Counted from the stretch's first letter, positions 45,066-53,808 are shown. The stretch is DNA of 64,000 nucleotides from Candidatus Dormiibacterota bacterium (GCA_035532835.1 DATKQG010000053.1:39828-103827), one strand, 5' to 3'. The notes: generated by a model not told the origin, from the sequence alone. A program made the numbers and translations.

Positions 45066-45449
45066 ATGGCTCGTATTGCTGGTATCGATCTTCCGCGCGA
45101 GAAGCGCATCGAGATCGCCCTCACGTATATCTACGGCATCGGTCCCACGACCGCGTCGAAGTTGCTCGCGCGCGCCGGGATCAGCCCGGATCTGCGCGTC
45201 AAAGAGATGGGCGAAGACGATGAAAAGAAGTTGCGCGACGCGATCGATGCGCTCCAACTTCGGGTCGAAGGCGATCTTCGGCGTGAGGTACAGGGCAATA
45301 TCAAGCGCCTGATGGACATCGGCTGCTATCGCGGCCTGCGTCACCGGCGCGGCCTCCCGGCCCGCGGTCAGCGAACCAAGACCAACGCGCGTACCCGCAA
45401 GGGACCCAAACGCACGGTGGCCGGTAAGAAGAAGGTCACCAAGAAGTAG
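45066..45449 (+). CDS. rpsM: Ribosomal protein S13
   Basis: A 127-residue S13 of the 30S head that bridges to the 50[21 protein letters not shown] and [20 protein letters not shown] are diagnostic. In nearly all bacteria rpsK follows; here the run breaks and rpsK appears 5.8 kb downstream behind its own promoter. Confidence 0.97.
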   Translation: MARIAGIDLPREKRIEIALTYIYGIGPTTASKLLARAGISPDLRVKEMGEDDEKKLRDAIDALQLRVEGDLRREVQGNIKRLMDIGCYRGLRHRRGLPARGQRTKTNARTRKGPKRTVAGKKKVTKK

Positions 45450-45493
45450 AACGCTCTGCGGGCTCGGCAACTGCCGGGCCCGAATCGTTTCTC

Positions 45494-46348
45494 GTGATCT
45501 ATATCGGGACGTGCGGGTTTGCTTATCGCGACTGGATCGGTTCGTTCTACCCGCCCAAGACCAAGCCCGACGAAATGCTGGGCTACTACGCCCGGCGTTT
45601 CACCGCCGTCGAGATCGACGCCACGTACTACGGCGTTCTCGACCGGCGTTCCGTGCAGCGCATGGACGCGCGGACGCCCGACGGCTTTCGATTCAGCTTC
45701 AAGGCTCCTAAAAGCCTCACGCACGCCCCCGGCGCGGCCGAGGCGCCGAGCGACGAACTGACGCGATTTATCGAGAGCCTAGCCCCGGTCGCGGCTTCCG
45801 GAAAACTCGCGAGCGTGCTGCTGCAATTTCCGCCGGCGTTTCTACCGACCCCGCGAAACCACGACTATCTCAAACGCGTGGCCGCCTGGTTGCGCGGCGT
45901 GCCGCTCGTGGCGGAATTTCGCGAAGCGGCGTGGCAGACCGGCGAAACGCTGGCGTTGTTGCGCGCGCTGCACGTCGGTTGGTGTAATCTCGATATGCCC
46001 TCGCTGGAATCGTTGCTAGCGCCCTCGACCGATGCGACCTCGCCGGTCGGGTACGTGCGGTTTCACGGCCGCAACGCCGAACGGTGGTTGACCGGCGATC
46101 GAATCACCCGTTACGCGTACGCCTATAGCCGCGAAGAACTCGAACCGTGGCGGGAGCGCCTTCTCGCCATCGCCGCGCACACGCAAGCGACGTATGCGTT
46201 TTTCAACAATCATGCGCGTGGAGGTGCGGCGCGCGATGCTGCGACACTCGAGAGCCTGCTCGAAGCCCGGTGCCCGGGCGAGGATAACGTGCTTGCCCGC
46301 GCTCCGGGAGGGAACCCCGAACAGCGCGCGCTACCCGGCTTCTCATGA
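45494..46348 (+). CDS. DUF72 / YecE-like TIM-barrel protein
   Basis: A 284-residue protein of the DUF72 family: IYIGTCGFAYRDWIGSFYP at the start, FTAVEIDATYYGVL, FRFSFKAPKSLTHA, VLLQFPPAFLP, VAEFREAAW and YVRFHGRN are all conserved segments of this barrel. The function is not established; the fold resembles endonuclease IV/xylose isomerase. GTG start, 44 bases after rpsM; it may be transcribed by read-through from the ribosomal operon, since no terminator lies between. Confidence 0.88.
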   Translation: MIYIGTCGFAYRDWIGSFYPPKTKPDEMLGYYARRFTAVEIDATYYGVLDRRSVQRMDARTPDGFRFSFKAPKSLTHAPGAAEAPSDELTRFIESLAPVAASGKLASVLLQFPPAFLPTPRNHDYLKRVAAWLRGVPLVAEFREAAWQTGETLALLRALHVGWCNLDMPSLESLLAPSTDATSPVGYVRFHGRNAERWLTGDRITRYAYAYSREELEPWRERLLAIAAHTQATYAFFNNHARGGAARDAATLESLLEARCPGEDNVLARAPGGNPEQRALPGFS

Positions 46349-47076
46349 ACGCGGTGATTACGGCCGGCGGGCGCATCGACGGAGCGTATGCCGCGGCGGC
46401 GGGTACGGCCATTAAAGCACTGGCCCCGGTTCGCGGCGCGCCGATGATCGAACGCGTGGTGGAAGCGGTGCGCGGTGCGGGTATCGATCGCATCGCGATG
46501 GTGGGCCCCGCAGCGGTGCGCGACGCGTGCGCGGAGCGCGTCGATCGATTCATCGACGAAGGGGTGACCGGCAGCCAGAACGTGCAGTTCGCGCTTCGCT
46601 CGTGGGCCGACGACGAGCCGCTCCTATACGTCACGAGCGATCTGCCGTATATAACCGCGGACGCGCTGCGGGATGCCGTGCAGCGAACGACGGCCGGCGT
46701 TCTGACGATGCCCGTCGCGGAGTGCGACGCGTTCGAACGGCGCTTCCCCGATGCGCCGCCCTTCGGCATCACGCTGGCCGGCGAACGGATCGTCAACGCC
46801 GGCGTTTTCGTCATTCCCGCAGGTGCATCCATGGCGATCGCGCGCCGAGCAGCGCAGTTGTTCGATGCGCGCAAGGCTCCGCTGCAAATGGCGGGCTTGG
46901 TCGGGCCTTCGTTCCTGTTGCGGATGCTTTTGGGGCGATTGACGATCGCGGCTATCGAGAAGCGGGCGTGGCGCGTGCTCGGATATCCCGCCATGGCGTT
47001 GCGCGGATGCGCGCCGGAACTCGCATACGATGCGGATACGTACGCGGAGTATCGCTACGCGAGCACGCGTGCCTGA
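46345..47076 (+). CDS. MobA-like nucleotidyltransferase family protein
   Basis: A 243-residue NTP-transferase-fold protein. MNAVITAGGRIDG is a degenerate form of the nucleotide-binding LAGGxSxRMG loop; IKALAPVRGAPMIERVVEAV and YVTSDLPYITADALRDA (Asp for metal) are typical. It overlaps DUF72 by four bases and the MFS gene by eight. Sugar-1-phosphate or molybdopterin-type nucleotidyl transfer is the family chemistry; the actual substrate is unknown. Confidence 0.78.
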   Translation: MNAVITAGGRIDGAYAAAAGTAIKALAPVRGAPMIERVVEAVRGAGIDRIAMVGPAAVRDACAERVDRFIDEGVTGSQNVQFALRSWADDEPLLYVTSDLPYITADALRDAVQRTTAGVLTMPVAECDAFERRFPDAPPFGITLAGERIVNAGVFVIPAGASMAIARRAAQLFDARKAPLQMAGLVGPSFLLRMLLGRLTIAAIEKRAWRVLGYPAMALRGCAPELAYDADTYAEYRYASTRA

Positions 47077-48313
47077 TCGCGCGAGCCCGTTCCGGCTTGC
47101 CGTATTATGGTTCGGTATCCAGAGCGTATGGGGTGCGGTGCTGGGCATCTCGTTGCAGGCGCGCTGCTTGGCGCTGGGTGGGGAGCATGCCCTGGCGGCG
47201 TACGCGCGCATCTCGATCGCAGGCGCGCTTGCCGCGGCGGTGGCACAACTGCTCGTAGGCCCGCTCTCCGATGCGCGTCGTCGCGCGGGCGATAGCCGCA
47301 TCGCCTTTTATGCGCTGGGTGTGGTCGTAGGTGCGGTCGCCATCGTGGGCTTCTACCGCGCATCGAGTATCGGTTCGCTCGTCGTGTGGTTCGCGCTCTT
47401 GCAGTTCGCGTTGAACGTGGCCATCGGGCCGTATCAAGCGATCGTTCCGGATGTTTTCGAGCCGGGGCGAATCGGACGCGCCTCCGGATGGATGGCCGGT
47501 ATGCAGAGCGCGGGCAACGCAACCGGAGCGATTCTCGCGAGCGTAGTGCTGGCTCCGACGGCGCTCGCGTTCACCTTGGCGGCGGTCCTCGTCGGTAGTG
47601 CGGCATGCACGATCGCCCATCTCGCACGGGTGAGCCTGCAACCGATCCACGGCATCGCGCGATTAGCGGTGAGCCGGACGCTGATCGACTTGTTCGTTTC
47701 GCGCGCGTTGATGTACGTGGGATTCTATACGTTACTCGGCTATCTGCTGTTCTACGTGCGCGACGTGTTGCCGAAAGGCTTCGGCATCCCGGTGCAGCTC
47801 GCGAGCGGATTGTGCATTCTCGCGTTCACGTTGTTAGGCGCGCTCGGCGCGTCCTTGGCGGCGCGCCCGTCCGACCGGTTCGACGAACGATGGATCGTGA
47901 CGGTCGGCGGCGCCATCGTGTCGATCGCGATTGCGGTGTTGGCTTTAGCCACCGCATTACCGGTACTCCCGGTCGCAATCGCGCTTGCCGGCTGCGGCTG
48001 GGGCGTTTTTCTGTGCGCCGACTGGGCCTTCGCCTGCAGAACCCTGCCGGCGGGCGCTATGGCGACGACGATGGCGGTCTGGAACCTCGCCGTGGTCGTG
48101 CCGCAGGTCCTCGCGCCGCTTCTCGCGACCGCCCTGCTGGTACGCACGGGGGAGTTGGCGGGCCCGAACGGGCCGCGGATCGCCTTTGGGCTCGCCGCGG
48201 TGGAAATTGCATGCGGCGTAGCTTGGATTTGGCGTTTACCGCCCAGCCGAGCGGGGCATAACCGATATGACTCGGCAAGCGTTCGGAACTGTTCCTCGGT
48301 CTCGGACGTTTAG
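47069..48313 (+). CDS. Major facilitator superfamily transporter
   Basis: A 414-residue protein with about 12 hydrophobic helices from GTG at 47069, chosen because it overlaps the preceding stop by eight bases and yields a normal MFS N-terminus. VGPLSDARRRAGDSR is the loop 2-3 A-motif (G-x-L-S-D-R-x-G-R-R-like). RTLPAGAMATTMAVWNLAVV lies in the second half. The substrate is unknown; a sugar-type MFS is a guess from overall pattern only. Third gene of a coupled unit with DUF72 and the nucleotidyltransferase. Confidence 0.82.
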   Translation: MPDRASPFRLAVLWFGIQSVWGAVLGISLQARCLALGGEHALAAYARISIAGALAAAVAQLLVGPLSDARRRAGDSRIAFYALGVVVGAVAIVGFYRASSIGSLVVWFALLQFALNVAIGPYQAIVPDVFEPGRIGRASGWMAGMQSAGNATGAILASVVLAPTALAFTLAAVLVGSAACTIAHLARVSLQPIHGIARLAVSRTLIDLFVSRALMYVGFYTLLGYLLFYVRDVLPKGFGIPVQLASGLCILAFTLLGALGASLAARPSDRFDERWIVTVGGAIVSIAIAVLALATALPVLPVAIALAGCGWGVFLCADWAFACRTLPAGAMATTMAVWNLAVVVPQVLAPLLATALLVRTGELAGPNGPRIAFGLAAVEIACGVAWIWRLPPSRAGHNRYDSASVRNCSSVSDV

Positions 48314-48318
48314 TTGAG

Positions 48319-48357
48319 CAGGGCGGTTGCACCGCCCTGGAAGCAAGTACCAAGTAC
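48319..48357 (+). promoter_or_regulatory. Two hairpins in the leader of the outer-membrane protein gene
   Basis: CAGGGCGGT-TGC-ACCGCCCTG (48319-48339) is a perfect 9-base stem, followed by AGTAC-CAA-GTACT near 48345-48357. Neither has a T-tract. They lie between the MFS stop and a perfect TAAGGAGG ribosome site, and could terminate weakly, protect the mRNA 5' end or regulate translation. Confidence 0.5.
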
Positions 48358-48373
48358 TCTTAAGGAGGCATTC

Positions 48374-49732
48374 GTGAAACGACTGAGCACCGGAGTCCTC
48401 GCCGCGCTGTTAGCAGCCGGTCTTGGGCTTGGCGCGGTCGCCGCTCCGCTGGTCTCGCAAGCACAGGGAAACTCTGGAAACACTGTGGTTGCGCAAGCTA
48501 GCACGGGCACGACCCCGGCGGCAAACTTCGGAACTCCGCCGTCCGGCCAAATTCCGATTCTATATAACGATCATCACGTGTACAGCAAGCCCGATGTCCT
48601 CAAGCAGGGCCGCGTTCTCGCTGCGCTCGTGAAGGGCGGCACCGTGCTGATCCCATTGCGCTCGATGTTCGAGCAGATGGGCGCGTCGGTTTCGTACGAC
48701 GCCGCAAGCAAGACCGTGACGGTTACTAAACCCGGCGCCGAGGTCAAAGTGACCGTCGGCAAACCGGAAGTGATGATCAACGGCGAATCGCGTCCCCTGG
48801 ACGTCCCGCCGATGCTCTACAATGGCAGCGTCCTCGTGCCGCTCCGCGTTATTTCGGAGGGCATGGGAGCCTATGTCGAATGGGTCCCCGACAAGCAGCT
48901 TGTCGTGGTCCGCTATCTTCCCCCGACCCCACCGCCCGCACCGGCGCCGACGGAAGAGCCGACCGCGGCTCCTACCGCTCCCCCGACTCCGACCCCCGCA
49001 CCGGTAGCGACCCCGTACCTCGATAAGTTCATCGCCGGCGATTACATCATTTCGCCGAAGGTGTACAACGAGTTTAGCCCGGGCAACACCGGCAAGAGCT
49101 CGTACGCGGTCCGTGGCGGCTTCGAGTTCAACGCCTTCGACCTGCCGTGGATGCTGGAAGGCACCTACACGCAGTTCGGCTACCCGCATAACCAGGGCGT
49201 TGCGACGCCTGCCGGTTACGCTCCGTCCGTCAACGACCAGTGCGCGGCACTTGGCGTCCCGGCCGGCGACCAGGGTTGCGTTACGAACATCGGCGGCGTA
49301 GGCCAGACCTTCGTCCCGGCGTTCACGGCGCGCGATCAAGACTTTGACGGCCGCTTCGGCCTCAAAGTGGCGAACCCGCGCATCTACATCGGCGTTGGCT
49401 ATCTCTGGCGCACCAACAACTACGGCTATCCGAAAGAGAACGGCTTCGGCTTCGGGATCGAAAAGCTCCCGGACCTCAATCAGGCGCTCTCGTTCTACGG
49501 TAGTGCGTGGTACTACCCGAACCTCAAGGGTAACTACACGACGGTTACTGGCACCCAGTATTCCCTCGCGTATCGACTCTTGAAGTACCAGGTCGGTGCG
49601 GCCTACGTCCTCGGCAACAGCCCGGTCTTCCTCGACCTCGGCTGGATCGGCGAGAACGGCATGAACAAGGAAAACGCTCCTTCGGGCTTCACTGCAAACG
49701 GTCCGTATCTGGGCCTCGGCATCAAGTTCTAA
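48374..49732 (+). CDS. Stalk-domain (copper amine oxidase N-like) outer-membrane beta-barrel protein
   Basis: A 452-residue exported protein from GTG at 48374 with TAAGGAGG five bases upstream, a very strong site implying high expression. A signal peptide (MKRLSTGVLAALLAAGLGLG) is followed by a PF07833-type domain: VLIPLRSMFEQMGASVSYD, then VKVTVGKPEVMINGES and SVLVPLRVISEGMGAYVEW. A Pro/Thr-rich linker (about 200-230) leads to a ~220-residue region of alternating aromatic beta strands ending GPYLGLGIKF, with the terminal Phe of outer-membrane barrels. Stalk plus barrel suggests an abundant OMP that contacts peptidoglycan or another envelope layer. Confidence 0.82.
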   Translation: MKRLSTGVLAALLAAGLGLGAVAAPLVSQAQGNSGNTVVAQASTGTTPAANFGTPPSGQIPILYNDHHVYSKPDVLKQGRVLAALVKGGTVLIPLRSMFEQMGASVSYDAASKTVTVTKPGAEVKVTVGKPEVMINGESRPLDVPPMLYNGSVLVPLRVISEGMGAYVEWVPDKQLVVVRYLPPTPPPAPAPTEEPTAAPTAPPTPTPAPVATPYLDKFIAGDYIISPKVYNEFSPGNTGKSSYAVRGGFEFNAFDLPWMLEGTYTQFGYPHNQGVATPAGYAPSVNDQCAALGVPAGDQGCVTNIGGVGQTFVPAFTARDQDFDGRFGLKVANPRIYIGVGYLWRTNNYGYPKENGFGFGIEKLPDLNQALSFYGSAWYYPNLKGNYTTVTGTQYSLAYRLLKYQVGAAYVLGNSPVFLDLGWIGENGMNKENAPSGFTANGPYLGLGIKF

Positions 49733-49754
49733 GCAGCACCATCCACAGGGATGA

Positions 49755-49791
49755 AAGAAACGGGGCTCGGCATCGCCGGGCCCCGTTTCTT
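49755..49791. terminator. Bidirectional terminator
   Basis: AAGAAACGGGGCTCGG (49755-49770) pairs with CCGGGCCCCGTTTCTT (49776-49791), a 16-base stem with one G-U pair and CATCG loop. Sited 23 bases after the outer-membrane protein stop and 13 before the convergent patatin stop, it can serve both strands. Confidence 0.85.
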
Positions 49792-49803
49792 ATGCCGCCC
49801 GGC

Positions 49804-51036
49804 TCAGAAGCCGGTCGCATATGGCGTAAATCCGCGTCGCGCGTCTGCGTACCCGATCCGATACGTGTCCATCAACGAGCGCTCGTCGTCGAAGCCGATC
49901 ACGTCGACCGGCAATTCCTTCTGTGGACGCAGGGTGCGAATGTCGACGTCGTAGAGCGATTGCACGAACTGCCCGAGATTCTCGCTATCGGCGTGTCCGT
50001 TCGAAGCCCGATTGTTCGGATTTTGCCCGTTCATGCCCAAAATCGCGCGCTTGCCGAACGTTTCAAAATACGCCGCGCGTAGATCGGCTTCGAGAATGCG
50101 TTTCTGCATTGCTCCGAATGCGCCGCTGGCGATCTCGATGGCGCTACCGTACGAATACGCCTCGACGGGTGGATCTAAGAAGACGACGTCGATGGCCTTC
50201 GCTCCGGCGCGCGCGACGCCCACCGGCGTGTTCGCCGTCACGCCCCCGTCGACGTACTGCGCAGGACTCCCGTCGACACCCGGCAGCGTCACCGGATCGA
50301 AGGCGATGGGTATCGCGGCGGAGGCCTGCAAGGCGTCGACGAGCAGATCCGGCGTTGCTAAGCGCAGCACGGTGTCGGATCCAACGGTGGCCGTCAGGGC
50401 GCGAACGGCCGCCGCCTTGGTCGCGGCGTCGGGAGCCTCCGGAAGCAACGCAAAGAACTCCGGCTGCTGCGTCGTGAGGTTCGTGACCGTCCATACGAAA
50501 GGCGTGAGGACCGGGCGCGCGGGGTCGATATATTGCCCCAGCCAACCGCGCAAGTAAGCGCCGTCGAGAACGCCTTTCACGCGAGAATTGAGGCCGAGCG
50601 CCAAACGCATGGCCTGCCAGATACGCGTGCCGACGCCGGCTTGTTCCTCCGGGATGGTCGCGAACTCTCGCTTGAGGCGAATCACGCGTTGTCGAGCGAT
50701 CGAATACCAAAGATGGCGGAGCAGCCGATACTGTCCGGTTGCTACGAAGTAGCCGTTGAGCGCGCCGATCGAGGTGCCGCAAACCAGGCCGTAGGGGCTC
50801 AGCGGCCGGCCGTCGGCAAGGGAGCGGTCGGCCACCATTGCGGCGATCAATCCGGCCTGATACGATCCCCGTGCGCCGCCTCCCGAGAGGACCAGGGCGC
50901 GATCGACGCGATGAAACCCGGCAGCCTCCGGAACCTCGGTTCCGGATATTGCGGGCGAGCGTCGCGGGCTTGCGGCCACGAGGCTTCCCGCCGCGGTCAG
51001 ACTCATAAAGGAGGCTCGCGAGAGGCTGCTTTTCAT
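49804..51036 (-). CDS. Patatin-like phospholipase, probably exported
   Basis: A 410-residue protein. RALVLSGGGARGSYQAGL is the oxyanion loop, CGTSIGALNG carries the nucleophile Ser of GxSxG, and QYVDGGVTANTPV supplies the catalytic Asp, so the Ser-Asp dyad is complete. The ATG at 51036 gives an N-terminus (MKSSLSRASFMSLTAAGSLV) that looks like a signal peptide, possibly Tat-like but with only one clear Arg. The extended frame upstream to 51168 runs into the rpsK promoter and is rejected. It likely hydrolyses membrane lipids. Confidence 0.85.
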   Translation of the reverse strand: MKSSLSRASFMSLTAAGSLVAASPRRSPAISGTEVPEAAGFHRVDRALVLSGGGARGSYQAGLIAAMVADRSLADGRPLSPYGLVCGTSIGALNGYFVATGQYRLLRHLWYSIARQRVIRLKREFATIPEEQAGVGTRIWQAMRLALGLNSRVKGVLDGAYLRGWLGQYIDPARPVLTPFVWTVTNLTTQQPEFFALLPEAPDAATKAAAVRALTATVGSDTVLRLATPDLLVDALQASAAIPIAFDPVTLPGVDGSPAQYVDGGVTANTPVGVARAGAKAIDVVFLDPPVEAYSYGSAIEIASGAFGAMQKRILEADLRAAYFETFGKRAILGMNGQNPNNRASNGHADSENLGQFVQSLYDVDIRTLRPQKELPVDVIGFDDERSLMDTYRIGYADARRGFTPYATGF

Positions 51037-51055
51037 ATATCTGGGCTTTTTGCGC

Positions 51056-51085
51056 TTGACCCTTACGGCCCCCCTAAGGTAAGAT
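51056..51085 (+). promoter_or_regulatory. Promoter of rpsK-rpsD-rpoA-rplQ
   Basis: TTGACC (51056-51061), 18 bases, TAAGAT (51080-51085). It is divergent from patatin and restores transcription of the alpha operon downstream of the inserted block. The transcript would have an unusually long leader of about 185 bases. Confidence 0.65.
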
Positions 51086-51194
51086 ACGGCCTTGGCGCTG
51101 CTCTCTCTCGGAGCGGCGCACGCGGCATCACCGTGGGTTGCGCTCGCGCGCAAGCCACCCGGACGCAATCGCCGAGCGTCCGCGGATGAGATGG

Positions 51195-51218
51195 AGTCGA
51201 TCGCTACGCGATCGGACT
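51195..51218 (+). promoter_or_regulatory. Hairpin in the rpsK leader
   Basis: AGTCGATCGC-TAC-GCGATCGGACT: ten paired bases with a single bulged G at 51215. A second hairpin CCCCG-TCGTT-CGGGG (about 51237-51250) lies just before the ribosome site. The long structured leader is a candidate for S4-type feedback, as rpsD is the second gene. Confidence 0.5.
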
Positions 51219-51277
51219 GCGTCGAGGCGACGACACCCCGTCGTTCGGGGAAGGAAAAACGTCGGAGATTTCAAGTC

Positions 51278-51673
51278 TTGGCTGCCAAAAAGCAAACTAA
51301 AACGCGTCGTAAGCGTGAGATTAAGAACGTCCAATCGGGCGTTACCCACGTACACGCGTCGTTCAATAACACGATCGTCACGATCGCCGACACGCACGGC
51401 AACGTCGTTTCGTGGGCCTCAGCCGGTAACCTCGGCTTCAAGGGCTCTAAGAAATCGACGCCGTTCGCCGCTCAGATGGCCGCCGAAGCCGCCGCTCGCA
51501 AAGCGATGGATCACGGCATGAAGAGCACCGAAGTGCTCGTAAAAGGCCCGGGCGCGGGGCGTGAGGCTGCGATCCGTTCGCTTCAAGCCGCCGGTCTCGA
51601 AATCACCCTCATCAAAGATGTCACGCCGATTCCACACAATGGTTGCCGCCCGCCCAAGCGTCGGCGCGTGTAA
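51278..51673 (+). CDS. rpsK: Ribosomal protein S11
   Basis: A 131-residue S11. Residues [20 protein letters not shown], then [20 protein letters not shown] and [14 protein letters not shown] identify it. The start is TTG at 51278, with GGAGA nine bases upstream; no ATG or GTG gives a sensible N-terminus. TTG on a highly expressed ribosomal gene is unusual. It is separated from rpsM by 5.8 kb. Confidence 0.96.
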   Translation: MAAKKQTKTRRKREIKNVQSGVTHVHASFNNTIVTIADTHGNVVSWASAGNLGFKGSKKSTPFAAQMAAEAAARKAMDHGMKSTEVLVKGPGAGREAAIRSLQAAGLEITLIKDVTPIPHNGCRPPKRRRV

Positions 51674-51695
51674 CTAGGAGCTATAGAGAGAGCAT

Positions 51696-52352
51696 ATGTC
51701 GCGCTATACTGGACCCGTTTGCCGTCTCTGCCGCCGCGAAACCGCCGCGAGCAAGACCGGTGAAAAAATCAAACTCTTCCTCAAAGGTGACCGCTGCCTA
51801 TCGAGAAAGTGCGCCGTCGAGCGCCGCGGTACGGCTCCGGGCCAAAAGACGCAAGGCAAGCAGCGTCAGAAAATCTCCGAGTACGGCCGTCAGCTTCGCG
51901 AGAAGCAGAAGATGCGTCGTTATTACGGCGTGCACGAAACGCAATTCGAAAACTATTTCCGCGAGGCGGCCCGCGTTCCCGGACAGACCGGGCGCACGTT
52001 CTTGCAAATGCTCGAGCGTCGTCTCGATAACGTCGTGTACCGGCTCAATCTTGCGGCGAGCCGTTCGCAGGCCCGCCAGCTGGTTACGCACCGTCACTTC
52101 CGCGTCAACGGCAAATTGGTGAACGTCCCGTCGTTCATCGTCAAGCCGGGCGACGTACTTTCGATCGGCGAGCGTAGCCTGAAGTCTCCGGTGTTTGCAG
52201 CCAACCTCGAAGTCGCCGGCAGCCGCCGGCCGCCCGAGTGGCTCGAATGGAACGACACCGAGAAAACCGGTAAGGTCGTTCAGCTTCCGTCGCGCGAGCA
52301 AATCGACACGCCGGTTGACGAACAACTCATCGTCGAGTTCTATTCACGCTAA
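51696..52352 (+). CDS. rpsD: Ribosomal protein S4, zinc-binding form
   Basis: A 218-residue S4, 30S assembly initiator and in many bacteria repressor of the alpha operon. Cys9, Cys12, Cys34 and Cys39 (VCRLCRRE; DRCLSRKC) form the zinc site of the C+ type. LERRLDNVVYRLNLAASRSQ and THRHFRVNGKLVNVPSF are the S4 RNA-binding domain. AGGAGCTATAGAGAGAG precedes the ATG. Confidence 0.97.
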   Translation: MSRYTGPVCRLCRRETAASKTGEKIKLFLKGDRCLSRKCAVERRGTAPGQKTQGKQRQKISEYGRQLREKQKMRRYYGVHETQFENYFREAARVPGQTGRTFLQMLERRLDNVVYRLNLAASRSQARQLVTHRHFRVNGKLVNVPSFIVKPGDVLSIGERSLKSPVFAANLEVAGSRRPPEWLEWNDTEKTGKVVQLPSREQIDTPVDEQLIVEFYSR

Positions 52353-52381
52353 TTTACTCACACCGCCGCTAGGCGTGGGAT

Positions 52382-52406
52382 CGCGCACCGTCTGGGACGG
52401 TGCGCG
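52382..52406 (+). promoter_or_regulatory. Intercistronic hairpin between rpsD and rpoA
   Basis: CGCGCACCGTC-TGG-GACGGTGCGCG, a perfect 11-base stem in the 93-base rpsD-rpoA gap, without a T-tract. It may stabilise rpsD mRNA, lower rpoA dosage or be a processing site. Confidence 0.6.
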
Positions 52407-52445
52407 GATAACGTAAGCGGCAACGAAGGAAACGCCACACTACCC

Positions 52446-53372
52446 ATGACGACATTTGAAACCGCCGCAGGCGCCACGATCGAAGTACGCGAGCGCCGCG
52501 AAAACTATGCCAAATTCACGATCGAGCCGCTCGATCGCGGCTTTGGCATTACGCTCGGTAACGCTCTGCGCCGCATGCTGCTCAGCGCGATTCCCGGCGC
52601 CGCCATCACGTACATGAAGATCGACGGCGTGCTTCATGAGTTTTCGACGATCCCGGGGATGGTCGAGGACACGATCGCGCTGATGCTCAACCTCAAAGGC
52701 TTGCCGGTTAAGCTCAACAGCGACGAACCCAAAGTGGTCACGCTCTCGGTCTCCGGATCGCGCGAAGTGACCGCCGCCGACATCGCGCCGGACGCGGACG
52801 TGGAGATTCTCGAACCCAACTACCACATCGCGACGCTTTCGTCCAAAGATGCGAAGCTCTCGATGGAGTTGGGCGTCGAAATGGGACGCGGCTACGTCAT
52901 GGCCGACAAGCAACGCAACGTCGAGCACATGATCGGGCTCATTCCGCTCGATTCGATCTTCTCGCCGATTCGCAAAGTCAACTTCACCGTCGACGACACC
53001 CGCGTCGGGCAGAGCGTCGATTTCGACCGGCTCGTCCTCGAAATCGAGACCAACGGCTCGATCACGCCCGACGAGGCGCTCGCGACCGCTGCGCGCATTC
53101 TGCAGGAGCAGTTCGAGCTATTCGTCGGATTCACGAATCGCGCCGAGCCGCTTCCGGAAGCGCCGCCCAACGAGTGGGACATTCCGGTGGAGTCGCTCAA
53201 CCTTTCGGTGCGCTCGTTCAACTGCCTCAAGCGCGCCGGGATTTCGAAGATATCCGAACTTCTCGACCTTACCGAAGACGAAATCATGAAGATGCGCAAC
53301 TTCGGCAAGAAGTCGCTAGACGAAATCAAACAAGTACTTGAAGAGAGGGGGCTCTCGCTGCGTCTTTCGTAG
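52446..53372 (+). CDS. rpoA: RNA polymerase alpha subunit
   Basis: A 308-residue alpha subunit. The N-terminal assembly domain shows FTIEPLDRGFGITLGNALRR and GYVMADKQRN; the C-terminal domain (about 245-308) has LNLSVRSFNCLKRAGISKIS and MRNFGKKSLDEIKQVLEERG, the UP-element and activator-contacting part. Length is slightly below E. coli (329). In normal alpha-operon order before rplQ. Confidence 0.97.
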   Translation: MTTFETAAGATIEVRERRENYAKFTIEPLDRGFGITLGNALRRMLLSAIPGAAITYMKIDGVLHEFSTIPGMVEDTIALMLNLKGLPVKLNSDEPKVVTLSVSGSREVTAADIAPDADVEILEPNYHIATLSSKDAKLSMELGVEMGRGYVMADKQRNVEHMIGLIPLDSIFSPIRKVNFTVDDTRVGQSVDFDRLVLEIETNGSITPDEALATAARILQEQFELFVGFTNRAEPLPEAPPNEWDIPVESLNLSVRSFNCLKRAGISKISELLDLTEDEIMKMRNFGKKSLDEIKQVLEERGLSLRLS

Positions 53373-53383
53373 CGAGTATCATC

Positions 53384-53737
53384 ATGCCGCATCAAATCGC
53401 ATACAAGCGCCTATCGCGCACGGACGGTCATCGCAAGGCGTTGCTGCGCAATCTCGCAACCTCGCTGTTCAAGCACGAGAAAATCGAAACGACCTCGACC
53501 AAAGCAAAAGAGATCAGCAAAGTGGCCGAGCGTCTCATTACCACCGCGATGAAAGGCGATCTCGCCGCGCGGCGCAATCTGGCGGAGTTCATCACCGAGC
53601 CGGCCGTCGTAAAGAAGCTCGTCGAACAAATCGCCCCTTCGCTCAAGGGCCGTAATGGCGGATATACGCGAATTACGAAGACGCGCGTGCGCAACGGCGA
53701 CGCGGCCGAACTCTCGCTCATCGAGCTTGTTCGCTAA
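53384..53737 (+). CDS. rplQ: Ribosomal protein L17
   Basis: A 117-residue L17. HQIAYKRLSRTDGHRKALLR-type start (core RLSRTDGHRKALLRNL), ETTSTKAKEISKVAERLITT and NGGYTRITKTRVRNGDAAEL are diagnostic. It closes the ribosomal alpha operon and is followed by an intrinsic terminator after 26 bases. Confidence 0.97.
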   Translation: MPHQIAYKRLSRTDGHRKALLRNLATSLFKHEKIETTSTKAKEISKVAERLITTAMKGDLAARRNLAEFITEPAVVKKLVEQIAPSLKGRNGGYTRITKTRVRNGDAAELSLIELVR

Positions 53738-53763
53738 ACCAACGTACCGGAATGAAATAAACG

Positions 53764-53803
53764 CACGGCGCTCGAACCGTTTCGAGCCGCCGTGTGTTTT
53801 TTT
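53764..53803 (+). terminator. Rho-independent terminator of the alpha operon
   Basis: CACGGC-GCTCGAA (53764-53776), CCGT loop, TTCGAGC-C-GCCGTG (53781-53794): 13 paired bases with one bulged C, then TG and seven T (53797-53803). Strong intrinsic terminator whose T-tract ends five bases before the trpD ATG. Confidence 0.9.
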
Positions 53804-53808
53804 ATAGC

